Program-made: the position numbers and the translations under genes
Notes under the pieces: model-generated
Databases searched by the model: none
What the model was told of the DNA's origin: nothing
What the model saw: the letters and a program-made list of their open reading frames with translations, nothing else
Shown here: positions 38,041 through 47,975 of the stretch, piece after piece
How positions within the stretch are numbered: position 1 is the stretch's first letter
How the letters are laid out: every line of letters starts with the position of its first letter
Assembly: GCF_001189245.1 (NCBI RefSeq)
Contig: NZ_LFIQ01000053.1
Coordinates: 50,154-114,153, forward strand
Direction of reading: 5' to 3'
Origin: Bradyrhizobium pachyrhizi
GTDB taxonomy: Bacteria; Pseudomonadota; Alphaproteobacteria; Rhizobiales; Xanthobacteraceae
DNA: 64,000 nucleotides

Positions 38041-38966
38041 ATGCCGCGTGATTTCCTTCACAACCATCCGCAATTCGGCGACTTGATTCGCATCGTGGCG
38101 GAGGAAAAAGGCATCGATCCAGCCCTGGTCGAAAAGGACTACTGGATCATGCATTGCCTCCATGGACTCCAGCAGTTTGGCTTCACGTTTCAGTTGAAGG
38201 GCGGCACGTCGCTTTCCAAGGGGCACGGCATTATCGGTCGCTTTTCGGAGGACATCGACATTCTCATCGAGCCTCCGGCTGAGCGGGATGTAAAGACCGG
38301 CAAGAACCACGATAAGCCGGCACATATTCAATCCCGGAAAGACTTTTACGATTGGCTGGCGCAAAGCATCAAGATCGATGGCATCGCCACGGTCGAACGG
38401 GACGCGGACTTTGATGATATCCCGAAATATCGCAGCGCGGGAATCAAGCTGACCTTTCCCAGCACGGTCGAGGCCATGGAAGGTCTTCGCGACGGGGTGT
38501 TGCCCGAAGTTGGCTTCGACACCGTTGCACCAAACGAGCCGAGGGACATCAGTTCGTGGGTCTATGACTACGCCGCGGGCAAGGTCGAGGTCATCGACAA
38601 CCGGGCCAAGGCCGTCCCTAGCTATGACCCGCGCTACACCTTCGAGAAGCTGCAAACGGTGGCGACGAAGCTCCGTCATCAGCAGGCTGACGGCAGCGAC
38701 CCTATTGAGACATTCACCAACTGCTTCAACGCGACGATGTTCGAACCTTCATTGGCACCGAGGCCTACAACAAGCACAAGAATGATCGCTTTCCGAAAGC
38801 GGACAACAAGGATATCGCCACAAACGAGGCCTTCACCCCGAGCGACGCCAAGACGCGCGCGCTCTATGCCGACGCCTGCGAGCGCAGCAGCGCCCTGTAC
38901 TATGAGGGCAAGTCGAGCTTCGACGAGATCCTGGCGGAGATCGGAAATTGGATCGGCAAGCTTTAG
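38041..38966 (+). pseudogene. AbiEii/AbiGii-family nucleotidyltransferase toxin, frameshifted
   Basis: The N-terminal 220 codons encode a clear AbiEii toxin: ALVEKDYWIMHCLHGLQQFG, FQLKGGTSLSKGHGIIGRFS with the GG(T)S nucleotidyltransferase motif, and EDIDILIEPP with the metal-binding acidic pair. After about 38710 the frame goes wrong. The lost continuation is found two bases out of register (DIHQLLQRDDVRTFIGTEAY from 38710 on, then RFPKADNKDIATNEAF, ALYYEGKSSFDEILAEIGNW) up to a TAG ending at 38966. A short out-of-frame deletion after DPIE (removing something like FMRHYY) explains this. The actual open frame runs to 39003 with a nonsense tail, so the toxin is probably inactive. Confidence 0.8.
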
Positions 38967-39189
38967 CAGTTCTGTCATAAGAGAAGCGGAAACACATTTC
39001 TGAATGCTCAAACCCAACATCGCGGACCAAAACTTCTCAAAATCTGCACCTTGATCATGATGAGAGGCCCAGACAAGGAAGACCATCCACCATCGCCGAG
39101 GGGCTGAGACCGGTTCATGATGGTCGAGTTCAGCCGCAACCAACGTATCCGTGCGGGAGCGGACTACGACACAAACACTGCCACGGCAG

Positions 39190-39990
39190 TCTTGCGCCTG
39201 ATCCCTTCCCGCAGGACCTCTTCCCAAGCGATGTCGATAGCTTAAGCGAGCGCTATAACGATCGCGCGAATGCCATGTCAAAGCATGCGGGCTGGAGGCG
39301 GCGGACTCTGTGGCCGCCGAGTTGTGGCCAGATGCCTATCTTGGCGCATCTGCTGAAATGCAGGACGACGGTAAGAATGTCATCAAGATCAACCGCGGGA
39401 CGGGGCTTCTGTTGCGCGATCTGTTTGATCAGATGCTTTCGCACCCCAACAATTTGCCCCACGTAGGATGGCCTAGTGCGGAGATCGTTCGCGGAGATTA
39501 TCAACCGAGACGCAGCTTCTATGATATGACGACCACCGCGCAACGCAACTGGCAGCCGAAGGACCCAGCACGCGCGAAGTACGCCTCAGACCTCGCCCTT
39601 CAGCTATTGATCACTTGTTCGACCATGAGTTGGGCCACATAGTCAACGGTCACACCGCTCTGCAGAAGCAGGTCACCGGCTCCAGCCTGACCTCAGAAGC
39701 GGAATCGTTCTCTGCGCTGGACTACCAAGCTGTCGAATTTCAGGCCGATTGTTTCGCGATCGGACAAGGCTTGCACCGGCTTAGCACACGACCAGCCGTC
39801 GCTGCTAAGCGGGTATATGACCTATTGTGCGTGAGAACTCCGTCGAACACATCCTTGCACAGAAGAAACACCCGCCCGCGAACATCCGACTGCGGTTGAT
39901 CTTGGGTTCAAGCGTCGAAGTGATGCTGCATCGCAAATTGATGCCCATGCCCAACTTTGGATAGCTGATGCTCAATGCAATGCTTGAGTG
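39190..39990 (+). pseudogene. HExxH metallopeptidase-like protein, frameshifted
   Basis: Pieces in successive frames read DPFPQDLFPSDVDSLSERYN, then AELWPDAYLGASAEMQDDGK, INRGTGLLLRDLFDQMLSHP and, after a frameshift near 39607, LFDHELGHIVNGHTALQKQV and SALDYQAVEFQADCFAIGQG. HELGH with the later EFQAD is the zinc-site pattern of a membrane or phage-type metallopeptidase. The C-terminal end dissolves after about 39850. The nearest relatives cannot be named from the sequence. Its position next to toxin-antitoxin remnants suggests a common mobile origin. Confidence 0.6.
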
Positions 39991-40201
39991 TGAAGAAGGG
40001 ACGTTCATCGACCCCGATAAATGATAGACGATGGTGGTTTGACCGCGCCGGTCATGCCCGCCTTGCGCGATAACTACTTTAAGAAATTGCGGCCGCGATT
40101 GCTACCGTATGCCTTCGGTGGAAGGCTGAACCCAGACCTTCCATGAAGCTGCCGCACGACGAACGCAGCCAACAAAACTGCCAAGATTCCGGAGCGCGAG
40201 C

Positions 40202-40435
40202 ATGATGCGCCGGAGTGGCAGGCTACGTTCAATCGCCATACGGATCGATAATTGGCAAGCAACGGCATATCGGACAATCGCCGCGCTGGTGGTTTTCCCT
40301 TGCTGCGGTGCTGCGATGGCCGCCGACCGGATCGGACAAGCCAGCGTTATCGATGACGATACGCTCGCAGTTCACGGCACCCGCATCCGCCTTTGGTGTA
40401 TCGACGCGCCAGAGAGCACGCAGCTCATGCAGTGA
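40202..40435 (+). pseudogene. Truncated thermonuclease (SNase-like) gene
   Basis: The frame encodes a hydrophobic segment (IAALVVFPCCGAAMA) followed by ADRIGQASVIDDDTLAVHGT-RIRLWCIDAPESTQLMQ and stop. This is the N-terminal beta-barrel of Staphylococcal-nuclease-like proteins (VIDGDTL...RIRLxGIDAPES), with G-to-D and G-to-C changes at conserved sites. The catalytic Arg/Glu half is missing. A faint out-of-frame continuation follows. Intact relatives are exported nucleases of about 200 residues common in Bradyrhizobium. Confidence 0.65.
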
Positions 40436-40542
40436 CAGTCGATGCGAGCAACCACATTGACGCGGTGAATTGCTCAATGCGACGCAGCGATGATGAATAC
40501 AGAGGCCATCACTACGAAAAGCAAACCGCCGATTACTATCGT

Positions 40543-41014
40543 TCATCGTGAAACATACATTACCTGTCTACCGTGCTCTCCGCGACGAGGGCAATCTGGG
40601 GCTTGTAGGGTTGCTCCGTTATTGGCGGCGATTCGGTGGACTGCGCGACGGCTGCTGAGGTTGCAGACGATGGCCTCGCGTTTGATGTACTCAGCGCAAA
40701 ACGGACATTTCCTCGCCTTTCCTTCGTGACACTCCATCTACGAAGGGTCGCCATCATCCCCACGTCTCGGCAACAATGCGAGCAGGATGACCGCCAGCAA
40801 CGGCGAGATCACACAAGCGAGAACGAACCATCCGAAAGGGACGACGACCGGGACCGGTGGCAGCAACCGCGACGACAATCGCGAAGATACCCCAAATGAG
40901 TATCTGTTCCAGCGTGCCCCTTGCGCGACCACAAAATTTAGAGCGCAACCAAAGGGCATGCACGTCCGAAAACGCACGGACGTGGGAAACACTCAACCAC
41001 TGCTTGCGCTGCAT
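40543..41014 (-). pseudogene. Membrane/zinc-ribbon protein, frameshifted
   Basis: The minus strand encodes IWGIFAIVVAVAATGPGR in one frame and GWFVLACVISPLLAVILLAL in another (two membrane helices). A third frame then gives CHEGKARKCPFCAEYIKREA with the zinc-ribbon cysteines and IVCN. Intact relatives (short inner-membrane proteins with a C-terminal 'KKCPxCAExIKxxAxVCKxCG') are widespread in Bradyrhizobium, so this is a copy broken by at least two frameshifts. Confidence 0.6.
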
Positions 41015-41040
41015 CTCGGCTTGCGCTTGAATGAGAAATC

Positions 41041-41550
41041 ATGCGGGGCGGAGTTGTCATTTTGCTCTTGGGCGTCACAGCCCTCGGGGCCTATTCGATT
41101 GGTCGTCAGGATGCGCCTGTAGCGTATCCGCCGGTGCCGTCTGCGCCATCGCAGACCGTTGCACCCGCAACGCCACTCGCTATGACTGATGGGCCGGTCA
41201 TTGTGATGCAGCCGAAACCACCAACGACGCCGGCCTCTGGCGTCGGCGACAGCGCGCCCGTCAACAAGATCAACGTCCCCGACAAGACTTTGCCGCCTGC
41301 CCCAAAGCGCAACGTTGAGGCCGCGCTGACGGCCGCTGCGATTGCCTCGATTTTGATCAAGACCAGCCGGGATCAGTACCACGCGACGGGTAAACCCTGC
41401 GCTTGCCCAGATGACGTGAAGCGGAACGGCCGAGCCTGCGGCGCGCGAAGCGCCTACTCCCGACCCGGCGGCGCTGCGCCGATCTGCTACCCGCATGACG
41501 TGACGACCGCCATGATCGACGCCTATCGCCAGCGAGTGATGTCGAGATGA
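41041..41550 (+). CDS. Conserved secreted/anchored protein with Cys-rich C-terminus
   Basis: A 169-residue protein starting at ATG 41041 with an N-terminal hydrophobic segment (VVILLLGVTALGAYSIG) acting as signal or anchor. A Pro/Val/Ala-rich linker follows, then a conserved C-terminal block ALTAAAIASILIKTSRDQYH, GKPCACPDDVKRNGRACGAR, SAYSRPGGAAPICYPHDVT. I recognise the CPDD...CG.RSAYSRPGGA..CY pattern from uncharacterised proteins encoded beside thermonuclease genes in Bradyrhizobiaceae, which fits the SNase remnant to its left. Four cysteines may form disulfides in the periplasm. Function unknown. Confidence 0.75.
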   Translation: MRGGVVILLLGVTALGAYSIGRQDAPVAYPPVPSAPSQTVAPATPLAMTDGPVIVMQPKPPTTPASGVGDSAPVNKINVPDKTLPPAPKRNVEAALTAAAIASILIKTSRDQYHATGKPCACPDDVKRNGRACGARSAYSRPGGAAPICYPHDVTTAMIDAYRQRVMSR

Positions 41551-41885
41551 ACCGAGCGGCAATCGCGCTACGGATAACGGTGGCAACCACGATCGTGCTT
41601 TGTGCTGTTCTTTCTTTAACGTTGGCGCACAGCCGACGGATGTCGAGTGGAAGGTTTACGGATGTTCCGACAGGGCAGACGTGTCAACGACAGCTTCTAT
41701 GCGTGATCGGCAGTCAACAGCCGTCTCGAACAGGCGTTTGGCGGGGCGCGATCATCGTCGATGGCGGTGATGGGGTATGGTCCTGACCAGAAGAGGCCAA
41801 GCACCAATGCGCTGGCGACCGAGGTTGGTGTGCCTGAACGTCGGCGCCGGAGGCCGCCGTGAAGACTAGTTTGACCGTCGTTCAG
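41551..41885. other. Intergenic region
   Basis: About 335 bp. A short frame (41547-41786) overlaps the previous stop but has no recognisable features; otherwise nothing. Confidence 0.3.
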
Positions 41886-42998
41886 CTAGTCGTCTCCACC
41901 CGGTGCTTGGGTCCAATTGCGACCAGAGTGCCCCATCAGCTTCGATTGGATGCGAGCTAGCGCGTCACTGAGCCTCGCCGCTTCACTAAAGCGTGTCTCC
42001 GGGTATGGCGGCCGCGCGGAAGGATCGTGCACGAGGGCCTCCGCTGTATTCGAGAGCCGGCGGAGGGGCGTCCTCAGCCACTGCGCTGCACATAAGAGCA
42101 GCGCTAGTGTGGCAATGGCGCAAGCAACGAAACTCCTCCAGAATGATCGGATCAAGTTATGGGTGGACGCAAGCGCCTCGTCGGCACTCTGCCGAACCAG
42201 AAGAGACCAGCCGAAGCTTGGAAGGTTCGCGAAGCCGACCGTGGGAACGATCACCGTGAAGTAGTCCCTACCGTCAGGCCAACCTTCGCGTAGAGACGCA
42301 GTCGTGACGCGACTAGCCGCAAGCGCGGAGCCGATGTTAAGCGGCTTGTTGATGAGATCCGGTGGACCAAATAGGACGGTTCGATCACCCGAAAGCAGCA
42401 GCACGTCAATGCCGGGTACTTGCAACGAATCCATGCCTTCTGCAACCCATTTCCAATCAAGGTGAGCGCCGATGACCCCGGCAACGGAGCCGGCGTGGCG
42501 CAACGGCGCAGCAAGGTCGATAAAGCGATAGGGCTCAAGGGATGGAGGCAACTGGGTGGCCAGTAGTTGAGCGGCATGCACATCGATAGCCGCTGGCGAG
42601 ACAAGGCCCCGCCTGAACCAAGGTCGCTGTGCACCGCTTACTCCTTCCAGCATGCCGTCTTTAGCCACAAGAATGGTCCCTTCGAGATCCGCCACGCCGA
42701 GCCAAGTGTAGCGCTGATCAAGGCGGCTCAAGAAATCTATGTGTTCTCTCGCCTTTTTTAGATCTGTTGGGTCAATGAGCTCAGCGGACCGAGCTACATC
42801 CATCCAAACCCCATAGAGCCGGCGGGCCAACAGCGCGGAGCTCAATTCGCCGCGAATCCTTAGCGCGTCGAATTGCAGCTGCTCTCCCCGTTGCTGTAGT
42901 AAGGCCGTGTAGATTGTTGCGGTCACGATCGCAGGGACCAATATGAGCAAGGCGCCTCCACAGAACACCAAGGACAGTAGGCTAGGTCTTTTCGGCAT
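41886..42998 (-). CDS. Cache-domain membrane protein without output domain
   Basis: A 370-residue protein with an N-terminal membrane helix (LLSLVFCGGALLILVPAIVT) and a periplasmic double-Cache-like sensor (about residues 40-280) containing YTWLGVADLEGTILVAKDGM and QRPWFRRGL. A second helix (SFVACAIATLALLLCAAQWL) precedes a HAMP-like linker ending about residue 360. No kinase, GGDEF or methyl-accepting domain follows. It starts 10 bp after the glucan synthase gene and belongs to the same three-gene operon, suggesting that it senses a signal or the product and adjusts synthesis; that is inferred. Its truncation after HAMP is unusual for sensor proteins. Confidence 0.75.
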   Translation of the reverse strand: MPKRPSLLSLVFCGGALLILVPAIVTATIYTALLQQRGEQLQFDALRIRGELSSALLARRLYGVWMDVARSAELIDPTDLKKAREHIDFLSRLDQRYTWLGVADLEGTILVAKDGMLEGVSGAQRPWFRRGLVSPAAIDVHAAQLLATQLPPSLEPYRFIDLAAPLRHAGSVAGVIGAHLDWKWVAEGMDSLQVPGIDVLLLSGDRTVLFGPPDLINKPLNIGSALAASRVTTASLREGWPDGRDYFTVIVPTVGFANLPSFGWSLLVRQSADEALASTHNLIRSFWRSFVACAIATLALLLCAAQWLRTPLRRLSNTAEALVHDPSARPPYPETRFSEAARLSDALARIQSKLMGHSGRNWTQAPGGDD

Positions 42999-43008
42999 CT
43001 CGCGCTCC

Positions 43009-44979
43009 TCAACTCGTTAGAGCTCGCGCCAACTCACGGATCATTTGCAAGACGTTTCCTCGATTGGCCCCTGGCATGGCGGATTCGGTGTGAAGCTTCT
43101 TGATAATTTTCACCCTTTGCTCCGGAGTTGGAGAGAACTTAAGTCGATAGCCATCACGTGTTGTCGCAGCAACATGCGCGTCCACTCCGCTAATCCCCGG
43201 CAGGTTGAGCTTCCCTGCTGCTCCAGCGGAAAGTCCGGATGGACCGCTGATTCGAGCGCCCCCACGGCCCAGATTGAGAAGCCATCCGCGATGCTTCTCA
43301 CCTTGGATCACCAACGTGATGGGTTCTGGGATCTGGCGCTGAGGTCGATCGTATCGCGGTCGTTCGATGCACACCACGACTGCTACTAGCAACACCAGAA
43401 TGTTATAAACCGTCCAGAACATCACAATAGCCGTGCCGTCGCCCGCGGTAGCGGACGTATTGAAGACGAAATCGGAGTTCAGCGGCACGATCAGACCACC
43501 GATCGTCAGTCCGAGTAGGAGTAGGAATGGTCGCATCAACATCCATTGAACAACGACTTTGGCACGGTCGCCGCCTTTGGCCGTCACCGAGAACTTATGC
43601 GATCCCCCGGTCAGCAGCCCGAGAGCGGCTGCCTGGCTGATGGGCCAGGCCGCGATCAGCTGAGCCGTATCGTTGAGAAGCGGGACAAATAACCCTTTTG
43701 AAAGCCAGTTCAGGGACACCAGAACCATTAGGTAATAGGGTACATAATATTTGATAATTTCCACCAACGACGCGTTCACGATGGTGATGCCACACCACCA
43801 GTACAAGAGTGGGATGATCAGGCTGGCAAGCCTGAAAGGAAAGGTACTGAGCCAGTAGAGCAACGAATCAATAATGCCGATTCGATGCATCAGACCAAGG
43901 CCGTGCATGCCAAAGGGGTTGTATGAGTTGCGGACAATCTGCATCAGGCCAAGGCACCACCGTCCGCGCTGAGTGATATATTCTTTCAATCCCTCGGGAG
44001 CCAAGCCTTCCGTCAACGGCTCGTTAAGGTACACCGTTTGCCAGCCGTTTTCCGCGAGCTTAAGCGTGAGCAGAAAGTCCTCGGTTACGCTTTGTGTCGG
44101 AATCCAGCCAATCTGCTCGACGGCTTGGACCCGCATTACGGATGAGGTTCCGCAGCAGATAGCAATGCCCCAAGCGTCGCGCGCTGGCTCAACGTTGTCG
44201 AAGAAATGACGTTGCTCATCCGGATATGCGGTGCTTATTCTCAGGTTATGTTGGATCGGATCAGGATTGAAGAAGTGCTGAGGGGTCTGCACGAGCGCGA
44301 CGCTTGGCTCGTGAAACAACGCTAGCGTCCGCTCGATGAAGTCCGCATGGGGAACGAAATCGGCGTCAAGTACAGCAACAAAGGCCGGGGGATCCGGATC
44401 TCGAGCGCGCGCGCGAAGTGCATGATTGATGTTCCCCGCTTTAGCGTGCTCCTTGTCCGAGCGTGCCAAATATCCGATTTCGTGCAGCTCGCAGAGCTGC
44501 TGCACCCAATTCCTGGCACCGTCGTCGAGAACAAAAATCCGAAGTCGAGGATGGCGGATTTCTGTCGCGCCGACGATCGTGCGCTCGAGTACTTCCGACG
44601 GCTCGTTGTAGGTCGTGATGAAAACATCCACGCGCGGCGCTTCTCCAGGCGGCCACCATTCGGAGTGCTGGTCTGCTTCGGCCGTCCGCTCCTTCACCCG
44701 CGACAGTATAAAAAACGCAATGCTAGAGGACAGCACTGTCAGCGCTTCGAGCAAGGCGAATCCCCAACTGAACAGCGCGTCCGCAGTCCAGTCGAGTGGC
44801 GCCAGCGTTTCGATGAAGCGCCAAGCCATATAACGCCAAGACAGTAAGCCAGCCGTCCCCAGGAGCAGAGCGCGCCAATACCAGTTCATAGGATTAAGGA
44901 ACGGAAAGATGGTAAGGCGGAGGCCAATTATGAAGGCAGCACCTGCGAAGGCAGCAGCGATTGGTGACAGCAGAAGCAT
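43009..44979 (-). CDS. BcsA/BgsA-like processive beta-glucan synthase
   Basis: A 656-residue membrane glycosyltransferase of family GT2. Catalytic residues are in order: VDVFITTYNEPSEVLERTIV, IFVLDDGARNW, FVAVLDADFVPHADF (DxD), SVTEDFLLTLKLAENGW (TED) and ITQRGRWCLGLMQ (QxxRW). Seven to eight membrane helices flank the catalytic loop. The C-terminal tail has a PilZ-like but imperfect stretch: RYDRPQRQIPEPITL, then NLGRGGARI where canonical PilZ has (D/N)xSxxG. Size, order behind an HlyD-type gene and the odd c-di-GMP tail recall Sinorhizobium BgsA, which makes mixed-linkage beta-glucan under c-di-GMP control. Start overlaps the upstream stop by one base (TGATG). Confidence 0.82.
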   Translation of the reverse strand: MLLLSPIAAAFAGAAFIIGLRLTIFPFLNPMNWYWRALLLGTAGLLSWRYMAWRFIETLAPLDWTADALFSWGFALLEALTVLSSSIAFFILSRVKERTAEADQHSEWWPPGEAPRVDVFITTYNEPSEVLERTIVGATEIRHPRLRIFVLDDGARNWVQQLCELHEIGYLARSDKEHAKAGNINHALRARARDPDPPAFVAVLDADFVPHADFIERTLALFHEPSVALVQTPQHFFNPDPIQHNLRISTAYPDEQRHFFDNVEPARDAWGIAICCGTSSVMRVQAVEQIGWIPTQSVTEDFLLTLKLAENGWQTVYLNEPLTEGLAPEGLKEYITQRGRWCLGLMQIVRNSYNPFGMHGLGLMHRIGIIDSLLYWLSTFPFRLASLIIPLLYWWCGITIVNASLVEIIKYYVPYYLMVLVSLNWLSKGLFVPLLNDTAQLIAAWPISQAAALGLLTGGSHKFSVTAKGGDRAKVVVQWMLMRPFLLLLGLTIGGLIVPLNSDFVFNTSATAGDGTAIVMFWTVYNILVLLVAVVVCIERPRYDRPQRQIPEPITLVIQGEKHRGWLLNLGRGGARISGPSGLSAGAAGKLNLPGISGVDAHVAATTRDGYRLKFSPTPEQRVKIIKKLHTESAMPGANRGNVLQMIRELARALTS

Positions 44980-46184
44980 CAGAGTCCGTACCGCGTGATA
45001 AACTGACGGAATTGAGCGATTGGGCCGGCTGTGAAGATAACGCGTCCAGTACGCCCAATCGCGCAGCTGAGATCTGGCTCTCCTGCGAGGTCTGAAACAG
45101 TCACGGTGACATCAAAGCGCTGGAGATGTTGTGCACTTGGACCAACCGCAAGGTTGGTGTAGAGCGCGGCTGCACCGGCTCCGCCAAGGCGGGTTATGGT
45201 TCCATTGAAAATCCGATCATCCCCAAACAACCGAAATTGGACGGCCGTTCCGACCGAAAGACTGTCGTAGAGAGATTCGTTGACGCCCGCAGTGACGATC
45301 AGCGTACTGCAGTCGACGATCTTGACGAGATCCTGGCCGCGCCGCGCATATTGGCCATCGTCTACTAATATGTCCCAGACTAGACCAACAACGCTGGCAT
45401 TAAGCGTAGCGAAACTCAAACTATTGGCACGAAGACGCTCGGCAGCGATTTGGCCGTCGAGCTGGACAATACGCGCTTTCACCTGCTCTTTGTCGACATT
45501 CAGCTCGGCCAGCCGCTGCTCGAGCTCTCGGATTCGTTGAGCCGAGGATGGAGCGTCGTTATAGGACTCCCCGATGAACACGCCGTCGCGAGCGGACGTA
45601 AGTTCCGTCTCCAGGTAATTCACTCGCTGCTGCGCACTCTCCAGTTCTTGCTGCGCAACGTCGTAAGTTGCGCGAGCGCGATCCAGATTCGCCGCCGTTT
45701 GTACACCACGCGTGCTTAGTTCGTTTGCGCGCTTAAATTCAGCGTCCGCCTGACGAAGGCGCGCGGCTGCAGCGTCTTGAGCTGCTTTCGTTTCGGCAAT
45801 TCGGGCCTCGATCTGCCGAACCCTGCCACGCTGGTAATCAGTTGATTGAGCATCGAAGCGAGACCTGGATGCGGACAAGGCCTCTCGCTGGCCAACGAGG
45901 CGGTTCAGCTCAATCTGCTGGTTTGCGCGATCGCGATCGAGCTCAAGTAGCCTCGCGGTATCGAAGCGCTGGTCGTTGATTTCTGCGATGAGCTCGCCGC
46001 GGCTCATGCGGGCGCCGATGCTCTTTACGACAAGCGTTACCTTTCCTTCGATTGGGGCGCGAACGATGTAGAGTCGAGCATTGAGTGTAGCATCCGCCGA
46101 TGTTCCAGCGAAGTGCTCGCCGATAACAACGTACAATCCCACTGCCAACAGCGTTAAGCCGACGATCGCACGTACGAGGCTCAT
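44979..46184 (-). CDS. HlyD/BgsB-like membrane fusion protein
   Basis: From the ATG at 46184 (MSLVRAIVGLTLLAVGLYVV) 401 residues; the longer frame to 46319 is rejected because the membrane anchor begins here. After the single N-terminal helix come a biotinyl-lipoyl half (LYIVRAPIEGKVTLVVKSIG) and a long coiled-coil hairpin (about residues 90-250, for example IEARIAETKAAQDAAAARL). The second lipoyl half (LVWDILVDDGQYARRGQDLV) and a beta-barrel region follow. Such adaptors bridge the inner membrane to the outer face for polysaccharide or protein export. It is translationally coupled to the synthase gene, the bgsB-bgsA order of the mixed-linkage glucan system. Confidence 0.82.
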   Translation of the reverse strand: MSLVRAIVGLTLLAVGLYVVIGEHFAGTSADATLNARLYIVRAPIEGKVTLVVKSIGARMSRGELIAEINDQRFDTARLLELDRDRANQQIELNRLVGQREALSASRSRFDAQSTDYQRGRVRQIEARIAETKAAQDAAAARLRQADAEFKRANELSTRGVQTAANLDRARATYDVAQQELESAQQRVNYLETELTSARDGVFIGESYNDAPSSAQRIRELEQRLAELNVDKEQVKARIVQLDGQIAAERLRANSLSFATLNASVVGLVWDILVDDGQYARRGQDLVKIVDCSTLIVTAGVNESLYDSLSVGTAVQFRLFGDDRIFNGTITRLGGAGAAALYTNLAVGPSAQHLQRFDVTVTVSDLAGEPDLSCAIGRTGRVIFTAGPIAQFRQFITRYGL

Positions 46185-46366
46185 AAGGACATTCCAACTG
46201 CATTTATGATGGGAGGGGTGGCGCAGCGGTATTCGCACACGGGGCAAACATATGCTGTGCAGCCTGAGGTCGAATCTATTTCCCCTAAGCGACCCTCCGC
46301 CCCTGCTCTGGATTGCCAAGCCCGGCGCCGCTCGGATACGACTGTTAGCGGCTCAGGCGTCATTGA

Positions 46367-46585
46367 TCAGACTAACAGGCTAGTAAAGAATAGCTTTGCG
46401 ATCTCAGCGGCAGGAGGATCCGTCCCTTCAGAAGTAACAACGGTGATAAATTCGTTCCTGCAGTTCCAGCAGCGCCAAAGATTTTGAACTTCCCGCACAC
46501 CGATGCGTTCATGCCACTCAAGGCGGACCAATGCAGAGCTGCATTGGGGGCAGATTTTGTGACGTACTATTGAGACCGACTCCAT
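46367..46585 (-). CDS. Small zinc-ribbon protein
   Basis: A 72-residue protein from the ATG at 46585 (MESVSIVRHKICPQCSSALV); eight more codons are open upstream. Two CxxC knuckles (CPQC and CWNC, in WRCWNCRNEFITVV) make a treble-clef or zinc-ribbon fold, followed by an acidic/hydrophobic tail. Similar small ribbon proteins are abundant in Bradyrhizobium. It lies upstream of the glucan operon on the same strand with a 180-bp gap. No function is known. Confidence 0.55.
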   Translation of the reverse strand: MESVSIVRHKICPQCSSALVRLEWHERIGVREVQNLWRCWNCRNEFITVVTSEGTDPPAAEIAKLFFTSLLV

Positions 46586-46609
46586 GTGATAGTCCGTGTC
46601 ATTGCGCAA

Positions 46610-47225
46610 AAAGGTCGTAGCCTAAAAAGCAATATTGTAGCCGTCGCTTCGCGAGCGGGTGCGGCGGATGGACCCTTCTCTTCAAAACTTGTGCCAACTG
46701 CGACAGCTTGATCATTAAAGGTAATTGTTCTCAAGGAAGCGTACCAGACCGACAGCATGTAAGAATTCGGACAGTCTGGGTCTTGTTCTAACGTAAGACC
46801 GCAAATCAGATTCAGCGACGTTCTGGAAGTCTTGGGTGGATCGTTTGGTGTTGAGTGAGTCGGCCTCGCAGGCGTCGCTGATCCTAGATGGCCCGATAGG
46901 GCTCCACTTGGCGGGACAAGCGGATGATCGTGGAAGTGTGCTTTGGATCGTGCGTACGACACTCCCTGGCGCAGTTAGGAGTTGTTCGGAGACTGCAACG
47001 GTCAACTCCGGCGCTTCAGTCGGAGGGTATTAGCCGCGTGTGGATGACGGATCTTCGAGGCGCATCCGATATCCGGAATTCGGATATCTGATCGCCATTG
47101 ATGCTATGTACATCTGAACGTCGCCGGGCCGAAGAGAGGTGATCGAGGATCAGGCGCCTTGCCGCTCGCGCGGCCTGAGCACACAGGGCATTCGAGGATG
47201 CCCTGCGCCTTCACGTTCGAGCAGA
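46610..47225. other. Intergenic region with palindrome at 47068-47088
   Basis: No gene recognised. GATATCCG-GAATT-CGGATATC at 47068-47088 is a perfect 8-bp inverted repeat around a 5-bp centre containing an EcoRI-like GAATTC core. Confidence 0.4.
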
Positions 47226-47975
47226 TCAAAACAGTGATCCACGACAGGCCGCCAGCGGTCGAGTAGCTCGGCCATTTGGTTTTGCCCTCACAGATCCGGG
47301 CGGGCGGCTTTCGCGCACCCGGCTCTTCCCTAGAGTAACCCGCGTCATATCCGCGCCTGCGCCCATGTGCGAGTGATGCGTGGAGTTGGCAGGCGGAAGC
47401 GTGCCGTCAGGGTCTCGAACTCCGGCCAGCCCATGCGCCGGCTTTTCTGGCTGCGCCGTCTCAGACAACGCAGCCAGGTCCCGACGCACTTTGCGGTAGA
47501 AGTCGTTGAGCGCTGGATAATTGTGCGGCCTGCCATAGTAGCCGTAGCGCCCGCGCAGGACGGCGGCAAACCACTCGTGCTGCGTGGTCAGTGGCGCGTG
47601 CATGAGCCGCCAGGCTTGTGCTTCACGATGAACCGGCCATCTCTGGTCCGCCCGCAGTAGTGGGTGAAGCCGAGGAAGGCGAAGGTCTCTGGCCGTCGCT
47701 CGCCGCGCCGTTGACGCGAGAGGGCCGCGAACCGGCCAAACTCGATCAGCCGCGTCTTGTCCTCATGGACCGTCAAGCCGAAGCTGGCCAGCCGCGCTTT
47801 GAGGGCCAAGAGCATTTTTTGCGCATCTGAACGGCACTCAGCACCTCGGCCATCGCGCTTTGGACGATCTTGTCTTCTAGCACTGGCACACCGAGAGGCC
47901 CCCTACCGCCATCGGCTTTGGGGATGTAGACTCGCCGCACCGGCTGTGGCCGGTAGCGACCGGTGTGGACCCGTC
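47226..47975 (-). pseudogene. Group II intron reverse transcriptase/maturase remnant
   Basis: Minus-strand fragments in order: [20 protein letters not shown] and [20 protein letters not shown] (RT domains 0-1, about 47835-47970), then after an internal deletion and frameshift [40 protein letters not shown], and finally WFAAVLRGRYGYYGRPHNYP and WLRCLRRRSQKS of the maturase end. The catalytic YADD core is missing. It abuts an IS256 fragment head to head at about 47975, suggesting that one element inserted into or recombined with the other. Confidence 0.8.
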
